The position numbers and the translations under genes are program-made. From assembly GCF_949152215.1 (NCBI RefSeq), contig NZ_OX424407.1:1182530-1246529 (forward strand): a DNA stretch of 64,000 nucleotides, written 5' to 3'. Origin of the DNA: Lancefieldella sp. Marseille-Q7238 (GTDB lineage Bacteria > Actinomycetota > Coriobacteriia > Coriobacteriales > Atopobiaceae). This document shows positions 42,541-51,792 of the stretch, one piece after another (positions within the stretch are counted from its first letter, which is position 1; every line of letters starts with the position of its first letter). The notes under the pieces were generated by a model. The model made no database searches. It had not been told where the DNA came from and saw only the letters and a program-made list of their open reading frames with translations.

Positions 42541-44088
42541 GTGGAAGCTAACTCGGAATATGCCGTTCAGATGCAGGGCATCACGAAAGTGTTCGGTACG
42601 TTCAAAGCGCTCGACAGCGTTGATTTGAATGTGCGCAAACAATCCGTTCATGCCATCTTGGGTGAAAACGGCGCAGGTAAGAGTACCTTGATGAATGTGC
42701 TCTACGGCCTCTATTCTGCAGATGAGGGAGAAGTCTTCCTCAATGGCAAGCATGTAGACATCTCAAATCCAAATGATGCCATTGCACAGGGTATTGGTAT
42801 GGTTCACCAGCACTTTATGCTGGTCGACAACTTTACGGTAACTGAAAACATCGTCCTAGGAGACGAGGTTACGTCATTTGCGGGCGTCCTTGATCCAAAG
42901 AAGGCGCGCGAGAAGGTCCTTGAGATCGTCAATGAGTACGGTTTCGATGTTGATCCCGATGCGAAGATTGAAGACATTACCGTCGGCATGCAGCAGCGCG
43001 TGGAGATTTTGAAAGCGCTGTACCGCGGGGCCGATACTCTGATTCTTGACGAGCCAACCGCAGTGTTGACCCCTCAGGAAATCGAAAAACTCATTCAAAT
43101 TATGCGTGACCTGGTGAGTAAGGGTAAAACCATCATCATCATCACACACAAGTTGAAAGAAATTATGTCTTCGGCCGATGAGTGCACCATTATCCGCCGC
43201 GGCAAATATATGGGTACTGTTGACGTTGCAAAGACCAATGAGACCGAGTTGGCAAACAAGATGGTCGGACGCAATGTTAATCTGCACGTTGACAAGAAGC
43301 CCGCGAAGCCGGGAGAGGTACTGCTTTCCATCCGTGATCTTCACGTAAAGGATGAACGTGGTATTGAGCAGGTCAACGGTCTTAATTTGGAAGTTCGTGC
43401 TGGCGAGATCGTAGGTCTTGCCGGTATTGACGGCAACGGTCAGCGCGAGCTTGCCGATGCCATTAATTCGCTGGTAAAGCCCGAATCGGGAACCATCGCT
43501 ATTCGCGGAGAAGAAGTGCAGGCAACGACGCCTCACAATGTCATCAGCCATTCGGTAGCAACAATTCCTTCTGATCGTCAGCGTTGGGGTTTGGTGCTGC
43601 CCTTCTCGGTAGCGGAAAACATGGTGCTTGAGCGCCACAATGAGGAAATGTTTGGCAAAGGGGTTTCCCTGGATTACGCCAAGGTAAATGAGTTTGCCAA
43701 AGGTCTTATCGAAGAGTTTGATATCAGACCCGCAGGCTGTTTTGACCATAACGCGGGCGGCCTTTCCGGAGGCAACCAGCAAAAAGTCATCATTGCGCGC
43801 GAGGTTTCGGGTGCGCCTGACGTGCTCATTGCCATCCAGCCGACACGAGGCCTTGACGTGGGTGCCATTGAGTTTGTTCACAAAGCGCTCATCCGGGAGC
43901 GCGATCGCGGAGCGGCTATTCTTTTGATCTCACTTGAGCTCGATGAGGTTATGGATGTGTCCGATCGCATTGCCGTTATTTATGCCGGAAAGATCGTCGG
44001 CACCTTTGATCAGGGCGCCATTACCGAGGAGCAGGCAGGTCTCCTCATGGCGGGAGGTGGTGAGGAGTGGCTGCTCTCACCAAAATAA
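42541..44088 (+). CDS. Nucleoside ABC transporter ATPase (two ABC domains)
   Basis: 515 residues with two tandem ABC domains like RbsA/NupA. The first has Walker A GENGAGKST (41-49), the variant signature VGMQQRVEI and Walker B LILDEPTAVL. The second has a degenerate Walker A GIDGNGQRE, the canonical signature LSGGNQQK, and IAIQPTRGLDVG. This asymmetric pattern is normal in this family. GTG start after AAAGGAGG. Its 3' end overlaps the permease gene by 22 bp. It energises import together with the permeases at 44067 and 45263. Confidence 0.95.
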   Translation: MEANSEYAVQMQGITKVFGTFKALDSVDLNVRKQSVHAILGENGAGKSTLMNVLYGLYSADEGEVFLNGKHVDISNPNDAIAQGIGMVHQHFMLVDNFTVTENIVLGDEVTSFAGVLDPKKAREKVLEIVNEYGFDVDPDAKIEDITVGMQQRVEILKALYRGADTLILDEPTAVLTPQEIEKLIQIMRDLVSKGKTIIIITHKLKEIMSSADECTIIRRGKYMGTVDVAKTNETELANKMVGRNVNLHVDKKPAKPGEVLLSIRDLHVKDERGIEQVNGLNLEVRAGEIVGLAGIDGNGQRELADAINSLVKPESGTIAIRGEEVQATTPHNVISHSVATIPSDRQRWGLVLPFSVAENMVLERHNEEMFGKGVSLDYAKVNEFAKGLIEEFDIRPAGCFDHNAGGLSGGNQQKVIIAREVSGAPDVLIAIQPTRGLDVGAIEFVHKALIRERDRGAAILLISLELDEVMDVSDRIAVIYAGKIVGTFDQGAITEEQAGLLMAGGGEEWLLSPK

Positions 44089-45260
44089 TGAGAAAGCCGA
44101 TTACTTCGGCAATCGTTGCTATCTTGTTCGGTTTTTTTATCGCAACCATCGTGTTGGCTTCTGCGGGCTATGACCCTATTGAGGCGTTTAGCGCTCTCGT
44201 TGACGGCATGATTGGCAAGCCGAAATATATTGCAAATGTAATCATCAAGGCTACTCCGCTGCTCTTTACGGGTGTGGCCGTAGCGTTCGCGTTCCGCGTG
44301 GGTCTCTTTAACATTGGCGCTGAGGGCCAGTACGTGTTTGGTACGGTCTTTGCCACCATGGTCGGCATTCTGCTTGATTTGCCGCCGGTACTTGAGATTC
44401 CTGTGGTGCTCTTGTCGGGCATGCTTGCAGGAGCCGCCGCGGGCGCTCTTATCGGATGGCTGAAGGCCAAATTTGGCATTCATGAGGTTATTACTAGCAT
44501 CATGTTTAACTGGATCAGCCTCTATTTCAGCAACTTTGTGGTGAATTCTGAGGTCTTTCATAAAACTAATTCCACCAAGTCGCTGCCGATTAACCCTTCA
44601 GGTCATACCATGCTTTTTACAGACATGAAGTCTACTCCCGAAGGCCTTGCGGCGCTTAAGGATATCCCTGTGGTCGGAGACGCCATTGCGCGTACCGACG
44701 CTAATATTGGCATCATTGTAGCCATTATCGCAGCTATTTTCATCGGCTGGCTGCTCATGCGCACGAAGGTAGGATATGAGATGCGCGCCGTTGGCTTTAA
44801 CCGCGACGCCGCCCAATTTACCGGCATCAACGTCAGTCGTAACCTGGTGCTGTGCATGGCTATCTCCGGCGCTCTCTGCGGCATTGCAGGCGCTCTGAAC
44901 ATTACGGGCTTGAATCCGCACAGTATCTCAACGCTCGCTGCGTTTGAAAACTATGGATTCAACGGCCTGTCCGTTGCCTTTATCGCAGGTTGCTCGCCTG
45001 TCGGCTGCATTCCCGCGTCCCTGCTCTTTGCCGGCCTTTTGTACGGAGGACAGTCTGTGCAGCAGGTCGTAGGAGCTCCGTCCGAAATCATCAGCATCAT
45101 CATCGGCACTATCGTCTTCTTTATGGCGCTTGGTGGCGTCATTCCGATGCTGGCTGAGTATCTTGACCGTCGCCGCGCCAAGCAAGCTAAGCTTGCCGAA
45201 GGATCCGGTGGAGCTGATGTGGCGACTGATGACAGCACTCACGGAAAGGAGGCGAAGTAG
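44067..45260 (+). CDS. Nucleoside ABC transporter permease 1
   Basis: Integral membrane subunit of the BPD_transp_2 family, 397 residues, with about ten helices. GVAVAFAFRVGLFNIGAEGQ is the conserved cytoplasmic coupling loop. A periplasmic-side loop of about 60 residues follows (NFVVNSEVFHKTNSTKS). I keep GTG 44067 (GGGAGG upstream), although ATG 44088 is possible. The C-terminus is a charged cytoplasmic tail. It works with the permease at 45263. Confidence 0.92.
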   Translation: MAALTKIMRKPITSAIVAILFGFFIATIVLASAGYDPIEAFSALVDGMIGKPKYIANVIIKATPLLFTGVAVAFAFRVGLFNIGAEGQYVFGTVFATMVGILLDLPPVLEIPVVLLSGMLAGAAAGALIGWLKAKFGIHEVITSIMFNWISLYFSNFVVNSEVFHKTNSTKSLPINPSGHTMLFTDMKSTPEGLAALKDIPVVGDAIARTDANIGIIVAIIAAIFIGWLLMRTKVGYEMRAVGFNRDAAQFTGINVSRNLVLCMAISGALCGIAGALNITGLNPHSISTLAAFENYGFNGLSVAFIAGCSPVGCIPASLLFAGLLYGGQSVQQVVGAPSEIISIIIGTIVFFMALGGVIPMLAEYLDRRRAKQAKLAEGSGGADVATDDSTHGKEAK

Positions 45261-45262
45261 AG

Positions 45263-46198
45263 ATGGATATGAACGCTTTGATTAAAATTCTCGTACTGCT
45301 TGTCGGCGGTACGCTGATGTACTCCACTCCGCTGGTATTCGGTGCTCTTGGCGGTGTTCTTTCCGAGCGCTCCGGTGTCGTAAACATCGGTATTGAAGGC
45401 ATGATGAACGTTGGTGCCTTTGCAGGTGTTGCCGGCAGCTATCTCACTGGCAATCCGTGGATCGGCCTTCTGTGCGCGGGTATTGCGGGCGGTTTGGTAG
45501 CCCTTTTGCACGCGGTTGCTTCCATTACCTTCAACGCGGACCAAACAGTTTCGGGTGTTGCTATCAACCTTTTGGCTCCCGGTATCGCGCTTTTTGCCTG
45601 CGGTCATCTATTTGAGGGTGCAAAGCAAACGCCAGCCGTTACAACACTGCCAAAGCTCTTTGGAGACGGCGCCTTTAACGACACGCTCTTTGCTGCACTC
45701 AACGTGGACATCACGGTTCTTCTCGCCCTTATCGCTTCGGCTGTTGTGTGGTTTGTGCTCTATCGCACCAAATGGGGCCTGCGGATTCGCTCTGTCGGCG
45801 AGCACCCCCACGCGTCTGAGACGCTTGGCATTGGCGTTCGCCGGACACGCTACATCTGCGTAGTTATCTCCGGTATTCTCGCCGGTTTCGGCGGCGCGTC
45901 CGTGACGCTGGCGATTATTTCTCAGTACACGCAGACGGCCATTTCCGGCCAGGGCTTCATTGCGCTTGCCGCGGTCATTTTTGGTAAGTGGAAACCACAG
46001 GGAGCGTACGGCGCGTGCCTGCTCTTTGGCTTTACGCAGGAACTGGCAATCCTTCTGGGCGGCGGTGCGACACCTATTCCGTCCGAGATTATCTCGATGC
46101 TGCCGTACTTCATTACCATCATCACGCTCATACTCTTTGTGGGTCGTTCGGTGGCTCCAAAGGCCGATGGCGTTCCGTATGTTAAGGGGAGCCGTTAA
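45263..46198 (+). CDS. Nucleoside ABC transporter permease 2
   Basis: Second permease, 311 residues, same family. PLVFGALGGVLSERSGVVNIGIEG is the coupling-loop signature; ISGILAGFGGASVTLAIISQY and FIALAAVIFGKWKPQGA lie in the last helices. It starts 2 bp after the first permease and is followed by cdd after 2 bp, so transport and deamination are one transcript. Confidence 0.93.
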   Translation: MDMNALIKILVLLVGGTLMYSTPLVFGALGGVLSERSGVVNIGIEGMMNVGAFAGVAGSYLTGNPWIGLLCAGIAGGLVALLHAVASITFNADQTVSGVAINLLAPGIALFACGHLFEGAKQTPAVTTLPKLFGDGAFNDTLFAALNVDITVLLALIASAVVWFVLYRTKWGLRIRSVGEHPHASETLGIGVRRTRYICVVISGILAGFGGASVTLAIISQYTQTAISGQGFIALAAVIFGKWKPQGAYGACLLFGFTQELAILLGGGATPIPSEIISMLPYFITIITLILFVGRSVAPKADGVPYVKGSR

Positions 46199-46200
46199 CG

Positions 46201-46719
46201 ATGGCTGCTGATTATCAGTTTGAAAAGGTCCCGTCTGCTGAGGAGCTGGTCGAGCTTGCCGTTAAAGCTCGCGAGAAGGCCTACGTGCCGTATTCGCATT
46301 TCGCAGTTGGAGCGGCTTTGCTCTGTTCCGATGGCGCAGTCTACGGCGGCGCAAATCTTGAGAACGCCGCGTATACGCCTACAAACTGCGCTGAACGCAC
46401 AGCGTTCTTTCGAGCCGTTTTTGAAGGCAGGCGGAATTTTTCCGCCATTGCGGTGGTCGGCGGGCCTGAAGGACAGCTGGTCAGTGAGTGGTGCACGCCA
46501 TGCGGTGTATGCCGTCAGGTAATTCGTGAGTGGTGCAATCCCGATACCTTCCGCGTAATTTTGGGTCGCGCGGGCTCAAAGCCGCGTGAATTTTTGCTGC
46601 GTGAGATTTTGCCCATGGGCTTTGGCCCTGAGGATCTGGGAGAAAGTGGGCCTTCGGGCATGTCAGGCGGCAACTTCGTTGAGCGCGACGGCGCATCGGA
46701 CTGTGGATGCGGCTACTAG
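46201..46719 (+). CDS. cdd: Cytidine deaminase
   Basis: Zinc enzyme deaminating cytidine and deoxycytidine, 172 residues. ENAAYTPTNCAERTAFFRA contains the Cys zinc ligand and catalytic Glu (CAE), and TPCGVCRQVIREWC the CxxC zinc ligands. It is about 40 residues longer than the common 130-residue tetrameric form; the extra tail ends GGNFVERDGASDCGCGY, with two Cys residues of unknown role. It starts 2 bp after the permease gene. Confidence 0.94.
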   Translation: MAADYQFEKVPSAEELVELAVKAREKAYVPYSHFAVGAALLCSDGAVYGGANLENAAYTPTNCAERTAFFRAVFEGRRNFSAIAVVGGPEGQLVSEWCTPCGVCRQVIREWCNPDTFRVILGRAGSKPREFLLREILPMGFGPEDLGESGPSGMSGGNFVERDGASDCGCGY

Positions 46720-46734
46720 GAAAGGATATATATC

Positions 46735-48060
46735 ATGCGCATGTATGATGTGATTGAGAAAAAGCGCGATGGTGGTGAACTTACCGACGAAGAGATTGAC
46801 TTTTTTATTTCCGGTTATGTGTCCAGTGAGATTCCCGACTATCAGGCATCGGCTTTGGCAATGGCGATTTTTTATGAGGGCATGACGCCCCGAGAGACTG
46901 CCAAGCTTACCATGGCGATGGCTGAGTCGGGCGATATGATGGACCTCTCGGCTATTCCCGGCATTAAAGTTGATAAACACTCCACCGGCGGTGTTGGCGA
47001 TAAGACCACGCTAGTGGTAGCCCCAATCGTGGCATCGCTTGGCGTCAAGGTTGCCAAAATGAGTGGTCGCGGTTTGGGTCATACGGGCGGCACGCTGGAT
47101 AAGCTTGAGTCAATTCCCGGGCTTTCCGTTGAGATTTCCGAGCCCGACTTCTTCGAGCAGGTAAACAAGATTGGCGTTGCGGTAGCTGGACAAACAGGCA
47201 ATCTAGTGCCGGCCGATAAAAAACTGTATGCGCTGCGAGACGTGACCGCTACGGTTGACAGCGTACCTTTGATAGCGTCATCCATCATGTCGAAAAAGAT
47301 CGCTTCTGGTTCAAACTGCATCCTTTTGGATGTCAAATGTGGCTCCGGCGCCTTCATGAAGACAGTGGATGCGGCCATTGAGTTGGCTGAGGCTATGGTT
47401 TCTATTGGCGAGCATGTGGGTCGTACAACCGCCGCTTTGATTACCGGCATGGATCGACCACTGGGCAAAAATATCGGTAACGCGCTGGAAGTTTCAGAAG
47501 CTGTGGCAACTCTTCGCGGCGAAGGTCCCGAGGACCTGACGGCGGTTTGTATTGAGCTTGCTGCCAACATGCTGCACCTTGCCGGCAAGGGAAGCGTCGC
47601 AGAATGTCGCGATCTGGCGCAAGGTCAGATTGCCAATGGCGAAGGCCTGGCGAAACTTGTGGAGATGGTTACCGCCCAAGGTGGAGACGCTGCGGTGATT
47701 TGGGATACTTCGAAGTTTGATGCAGCGCCGTTCCGTCGTGAGGTGCTGGTGGAAGAGTCCGGCTATATAAGCGCGATGAATGCCGAGCGCGTGGGCATAG
47801 CATCCGTAGCGCTTGGCGCCGGCCGCGAGAAAAAAGGCGATCCTATTGATATGGCAGCCGGTATCATCCTTGAACGTAAGACCGGTGATTATGTCGAGAA
47901 GGGCGAGGTGCTTGCAACGCTTCTGACTTCTGACGAGAAGCGCCTGGATGACAGTGAGCGCATCTTCCGTGAAGCGCTGTCGTTCGGACATGAGCAGCCG
48001 GTGCTTGAACCGCTCTTCTTTGCCCGCGTTTCTCGCGACGGTGTGGAAAAGCTCGCGTAG
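46735..48060 (+). CDS. pdp: Pyrimidine-nucleoside phosphorylase
   Basis: Phosphorolysis of thymidine, uridine and deoxyuridine, 441 residues, of the DeoA/Pdp family. KHSTGGVGDKTTLVVAPIVA (about 81-100) and SGRGLGHTGGTLDKLESIPG are the phosphate and nucleoside signatures. SNCILLDVKCGSGAFMK gives the K+/substrate loop expected in Pdp-type enzymes. ATG after AAAGGATAT. Last gene of the transporter operon; terminator at 48122. Confidence 0.94.
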   Translation: MRMYDVIEKKRDGGELTDEEIDFFISGYVSSEIPDYQASALAMAIFYEGMTPRETAKLTMAMAESGDMMDLSAIPGIKVDKHSTGGVGDKTTLVVAPIVASLGVKVAKMSGRGLGHTGGTLDKLESIPGLSVEISEPDFFEQVNKIGVAVAGQTGNLVPADKKLYALRDVTATVDSVPLIASSIMSKKIASGSNCILLDVKCGSGAFMKTVDAAIELAEAMVSIGEHVGRTTAALITGMDRPLGKNIGNALEVSEAVATLRGEGPEDLTAVCIELAANMLHLAGKGSVAECRDLAQGQIANGEGLAKLVEMVTAQGGDAAVIWDTSKFDAAPFRREVLVEESGYISAMNAERVGIASVALGAGREKKGDPIDMAAGIILERKTGDYVEKGEVLATLLTSDEKRLDDSERIFREALSFGHEQPVLEPLFFARVSRDGVEKLA

Positions 48061-48121
48061 GTTCACCTGTACATGGCTTAGCGCCATGAAATTCGCATCT
48101 GACATTTTATGACTGACATTG

Positions 48122-48157
48122 AACGGCATCTCTTCTCGAAGGGATGCCGTTTTGAGC
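48122..48157 (+). terminator. Terminator of the nucleoside operon
   Basis: AACGGCATC pairs with GATGCCGTT with further partial pairing (TCTTCTCGAAGG core), followed by TTTGAG. 62 bp after the phosphorylase stop codon. Confidence 0.8.
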
Positions 48158-48352
48158 AAATCAAAAACTTGCTGGTAGATGGGTATCTACATGGGAAATG
48201 AACCTTTCTGTAGTCAGAGGGTTTGCAAGCCAGCGGAAAATTCTCAAGAAAACTGAAATTCTCGAAATGATAAAACGTTTTACCACTTACACTGAAAGAA
48301 ACATATAAAAGAAGCGCTGCGTTGTGTGATGCGGCCAAATAAAGGAGGAACA

Positions 48353-50827
48353 ATGGCTCAGCCTGTTATCGGTACGCCTTGGCAAAGGCTCAATCAGCCT
48401 GTTTCCGAGGAAGAGCTTGCCGGTGTCGACAAGTATTGGCGAACGGCAAACTATCTTTCTATCGGTCAGATTTACCTGCGCAGCAACCCTCTTATGAAGG
48501 AAGGCTTCAACCGGGAAGATGTTAAGCACCGGCTGGTGGGGCACTGGGGAACCACACCCGGCTTGAATTTCTTGTTTGGCCATGTCAATCGCTTTATCCA
48601 CGATCACAATCAGAACACTATCTTTCTTATGGGCCCCGGTCACGGCGGACCTGCTGGCACTGCTCAGTCGCTGCTTGATGGCACGTATCGCGAGACGTAT
48701 CCCTTCATTACCGATGACGAAGCTGGTTTGCAAAAGTTCTTCCGTCGCTTCTCGTATCCCGGCGGTATCCCTTCGCACTATGCTCCTGAAACTCCCGGAT
48801 CCATCCATGAGGGCGGCGAGCTTGGCTATACGCTCTCTCATGCCTACGGCGCGGTGCTTGACAATCCGTCGCTTTTGGCCGTTGCCGTTGTGGGTGACGG
48901 TGAGTCCGAGACCGGTCCTCTTGCAACCAGCTGGCAGACGAACAAGTTCATGGATCCTCTCACCGATGGTATTGTACTGCCGGTGCTTCACCTGAACGGT
49001 TACAAGATTGCTAACCCGACTATCCTTTCGCGTATTTCTGACGGAGAGCGCGACGAGTTCTTCCGCGGCATGGGATACCACCCCTATACGTTTGTCGCCG
49101 GCTTTGACGATGAGGACCACGCGTCCATTCACCGTCGCTTTGCCGCCCTTTTTGAGGCGGTCTTTGACGAAATCTGCTCCATCAAGAGCCGTGCCGCTGC
49201 GGGCGATGCGTCCCGCCCATATTATCCGATGATTATTTTCCGTACGCCTAAAGGTTGGACCTGTCCGCCTTACATTGACGGCAAGAAAACCGAAGGTTCA
49301 TGGCGTGCGCACCAGGTGCCTCTGGCGTCTGCTCGCGATACGGAAGCTCACTTCCAGGTGCTTCGCGATTGGCTTGAGTCCTACAGGCCTGAGCAGCTCT
49401 TTAATGAGAACGGTTCCATTCGTCCTGAGGTCACGTCATTCATGCCTGTCGGCGAGCTTCGTCTCGGCGCAAATCCGAACACGAACGGCGGTCTGCTTCG
49501 CAAGACGCTTGACCTGCCTGACGCTCGTGAGTATGAGATTCCTGTGGGCGAGAAGGGCCACGGCTTCGGAGCTACTGAAGCAACTCGCGTTCTTGGTGAG
49601 TACACAGCCGATCTTATCAATAAGAATCGCTCTGACTTCCGCATCTTCGGCCCGGACGAGACGGCGTCCAACCGCCTGCAGCCTTCTTTCCAGGTGACGG
49701 ACAAGCAGTGGTTCGGCGGCTTTAACGATGACTTTGAAAATGACGAGCATATCTCGCCTGTCGGCAACGTTATTGAGCAGCTTTCCGAGCATCAATGCGA
49801 AGGCCTGCTCGAGGGCTATGTGTTGACCGGCCGCTACGGTATGTGGTCAAGCTATGAGTCCTTCGTGCATATCGTGGATTCCATGATTAACCAGCATGCG
49901 AAATGGCTTGAGGCGACGGTTCGTCACATTCCTTGGCGTAAACCCATTTCAGCCGTTAACGTATTGCTTTCCAGCCATGTGTGGCGCCAAGATCACAACG
50001 GCTTCTCCCACCAGGATCCGGGCTTTGTCGATGTTCTGCTCAATAAGTGCTACAACAACGATCATGTGATGAACATCTACTATCCGGCTGACGCTAACCT
50101 CCTGCTTGCCGTGGGCGAGAAAGCATACACCTCCACCAACTGCATCAATGCTATCTTTGCGGGCAAGCAGCCTGCTCCGACATGGGTCACCCTTGACGAG
50201 GCTCGAGAAGAACTTGAGCACGGAGCCGTGGAGTGGAAGTGGGCTTCTAACGTGTCTGCAGGCGAAGACTACGATATTGTCCTTGCATCCTGCGGCGATG
50301 TGCCCACTATGGAACTTCTCGCAGCTCTTGATATGCTTAGCAAGCTGGGCATCAAAGCTCGCTTTGTCAACGTTTTGGAGCTGCTCAAGATTCAGAACGC
50401 GGACGAAAACGATCAGGCACTCTCGGATGAGGAGTTCACTGAGCTCTTCTCGGCAGATAAACCCGTCCTCTTTGCCTTCCACGCGTATGCGGGTACCATT
50501 CATCGTTTGATTTGGAACCGTCCAAACCACGACAACTTCAAGGTTCACGGATATGAGGAGCAAGGCTCTACGACTACGCCGTATGACATGCTTCGTCTGA
50601 ATCACATGGATCGCTGGGCGCTGGCAGCTGATGCACTGCGCATGATTGACGCCGACAAATGGGCCGAGCAGATTGCTGAGTGGGAGCAGTTCCGTACCGA
50701 TGCGTTTAACTTTGCCGTCGAGAAGGGCTACGATCACCCGGCGTTTACCGATTGGGTATGGCCGGACGCGTCAGATGCCGGCGAATCGCTTTCGGCAACC
50801 AAGGCAACAGGCGGCGATAACGAGTAG
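48353..50827 (+). CDS. xfp: Phosphoketolase (xylulose-5-P/fructose-6-P)
   Basis: TPP-dependent enzyme splitting xylulose 5-phosphate (and often fructose 6-phosphate) with phosphate to acetyl-phosphate and glyceraldehyde 3-phosphate (erythrose 4-phosphate). 824 residues from ATG 48353 (AAAGGAGGAACA), the family norm. [36 protein letters not shown] and [16 protein letters not shown] are family signatures including the TPP GDG motif. It should be a main energy-yielding step for pentoses released by the nucleoside genes and the PTS operons. A single gene with its own terminator at 50956. Confidence 0.97.
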   Translation: MAQPVIGTPWQRLNQPVSEEELAGVDKYWRTANYLSIGQIYLRSNPLMKEGFNREDVKHRLVGHWGTTPGLNFLFGHVNRFIHDHNQNTIFLMGPGHGGPAGTAQSLLDGTYRETYPFITDDEAGLQKFFRRFSYPGGIPSHYAPETPGSIHEGGELGYTLSHAYGAVLDNPSLLAVAVVGDGESETGPLATSWQTNKFMDPLTDGIVLPVLHLNGYKIANPTILSRISDGERDEFFRGMGYHPYTFVAGFDDEDHASIHRRFAALFEAVFDEICSIKSRAAAGDASRPYYPMIIFRTPKGWTCPPYIDGKKTEGSWRAHQVPLASARDTEAHFQVLRDWLESYRPEQLFNENGSIRPEVTSFMPVGELRLGANPNTNGGLLRKTLDLPDAREYEIPVGEKGHGFGATEATRVLGEYTADLINKNRSDFRIFGPDETASNRLQPSFQVTDKQWFGGFNDDFENDEHISPVGNVIEQLSEHQCEGLLEGYVLTGRYGMWSSYESFVHIVDSMINQHAKWLEATVRHIPWRKPISAVNVLLSSHVWRQDHNGFSHQDPGFVDVLLNKCYNNDHVMNIYYPADANLLLAVGEKAYTSTNCINAIFAGKQPAPTWVTLDEAREELEHGAVEWKWASNVSAGEDYDIVLASCGDVPTMELLAALDMLSKLGIKARFVNVLELLKIQNADENDQALSDEEFTELFSADKPVLFAFHAYAGTIHRLIWNRPNHDNFKVHGYEEQGSTTTPYDMLRLNHMDRWALAADALRMIDADKWAEQIAEWEQFRTDAFNFAVEKGYDHPAFTDWVWPDASDAGESLSATKATGGDNE

Positions 50828-50955
50828 TGTCGCGAACCGGCGGAATCGGTAAACCGGCAGGTAGAGGCGATGATGTCTCGTGCGGAAGGTGTGATTGAGG
50901 TAACGATTTCTCACTGAAGTTTCCGCCGATATACGTGCTTGTGATATGCGCTATA

Positions 50956-50996
50956 AAGACCGTGTCGAAATAAGGTTTCGACACGGTCTCTTTTTG
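50956..50996 (+). terminator. Terminator of the phosphoketolase gene
   Basis: AAGACCGTGTCGAAA pairs with TTTCGACACGGTCTC around TAAGG, followed by TTTTTG. Strong intrinsic terminator. Confidence 0.93.
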
Positions 50997-51014
50997 CCTT
51001 TTTATTGCTCACTC

Positions 51015-51061
51015 TGTGCAATAGTTCTCAGATTGTGCAATAATACTCACTGTGTGAAATA
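51015..51061. promoter_or_regulatory. Direct repeats before the TetR gene
   Basis: TGTGCAATAG (51015), TGTGCAATAA (51034) and TGTGTGAAATAA (51051) are spaced 19 and 17 bp in the promoter region. They are likely contacts for the TetR regulator or a promoter-proximal activator. Confidence 0.45.
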
Positions 51062-51078
51062 ACTAGTGAAAGGCAGAC

Positions 51079-51792
51079 ATGACCCAGCCTCTGGAATTGG
51101 AAGTCGTTCGTCCGGCGACGCTCTTGCAGCTTGATCGCCGCTCACTGCGGACGCGCCTGGCACTGAGGCGCGCGCTCGCGGAAGAAATTGATGCGGTCGG
51201 AGATCTTTCCCAAGTGACCGTTACGGCCGTTACTGATCGCGCGGGAGTGACACGCCGCACGTTCTACTCTCATTTCAAAGATATTCCCAACTTGGTTGAC
51301 CGGGTTGAGCAAGACGCTCTTCAAGAGCTGAAGCCCTATCTGTCAGCGCTTGCTGAAGTGAACCTTGCGCAGTTGAAAGACGCGCTTGACTCGTACAAAC
51401 CCTGTCCCGGCTCCGCTGAACTTCTCGGCGCTATCCGTAAGCGTGGATTCTATCTACGCGCGCTTCTTGGTAATGGCGGAGATCCCGCCTTTGCCGAGCG
51501 TCTCAAGCGCATGGTTCATGAGGTCATTGCAAAGCGTGCCCTTCACGATTTGGACCCGCGTGCGGTCGGGCCGTTCTTTGACTACTATCTGACTTTTGCT
51601 ATTTCCGCTGAGGTCGGCGTTTTGGTGCGCTGGCTTACCGGAGGCATGCGCGAAACTGACGAGCAGATGGCCGGCCTTATGACCGCGCTTATGTTTGTGG
51701 CGCCGGGCGACCTTTACGGCAAACCAATCAAATTGGATATTCCTCGTTTTGCTTTGGCAACGTTGGTTCTTGGAGAGAAAAACAATGAGTAA
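51079..51792 (+). CDS. TetR-family regulator
   Basis: 237 residues. The HTH near residues 45-75 reads VTVTAVTDRAGVTRRTFYSHF, the classic TetR DNA-binding signature. The C-terminal ligand-binding part is helical and unassigned. ATG after GAAAGG. Its last codons overlap the next gene by 8 bp, so it is co-transcribed and presumably controls expression of the large activase/dehydratase fusion. Direct repeats upstream are candidate operators. Confidence 0.9.
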   Translation: MTQPLELEVVRPATLLQLDRRSLRTRLALRRALAEEIDAVGDLSQVTVTAVTDRAGVTRRTFYSHFKDIPNLVDRVEQDALQELKPYLSALAEVNLAQLKDALDSYKPCPGSAELLGAIRKRGFYLRALLGNGGDPAFAERLKRMVHEVIAKRALHDLDPRAVGPFFDYYLTFAISAEVGVLVRWLTGGMRETDEQMAGLMTALMFVAPGDLYGKPIKLDIPRFALATLVLGEKNNE

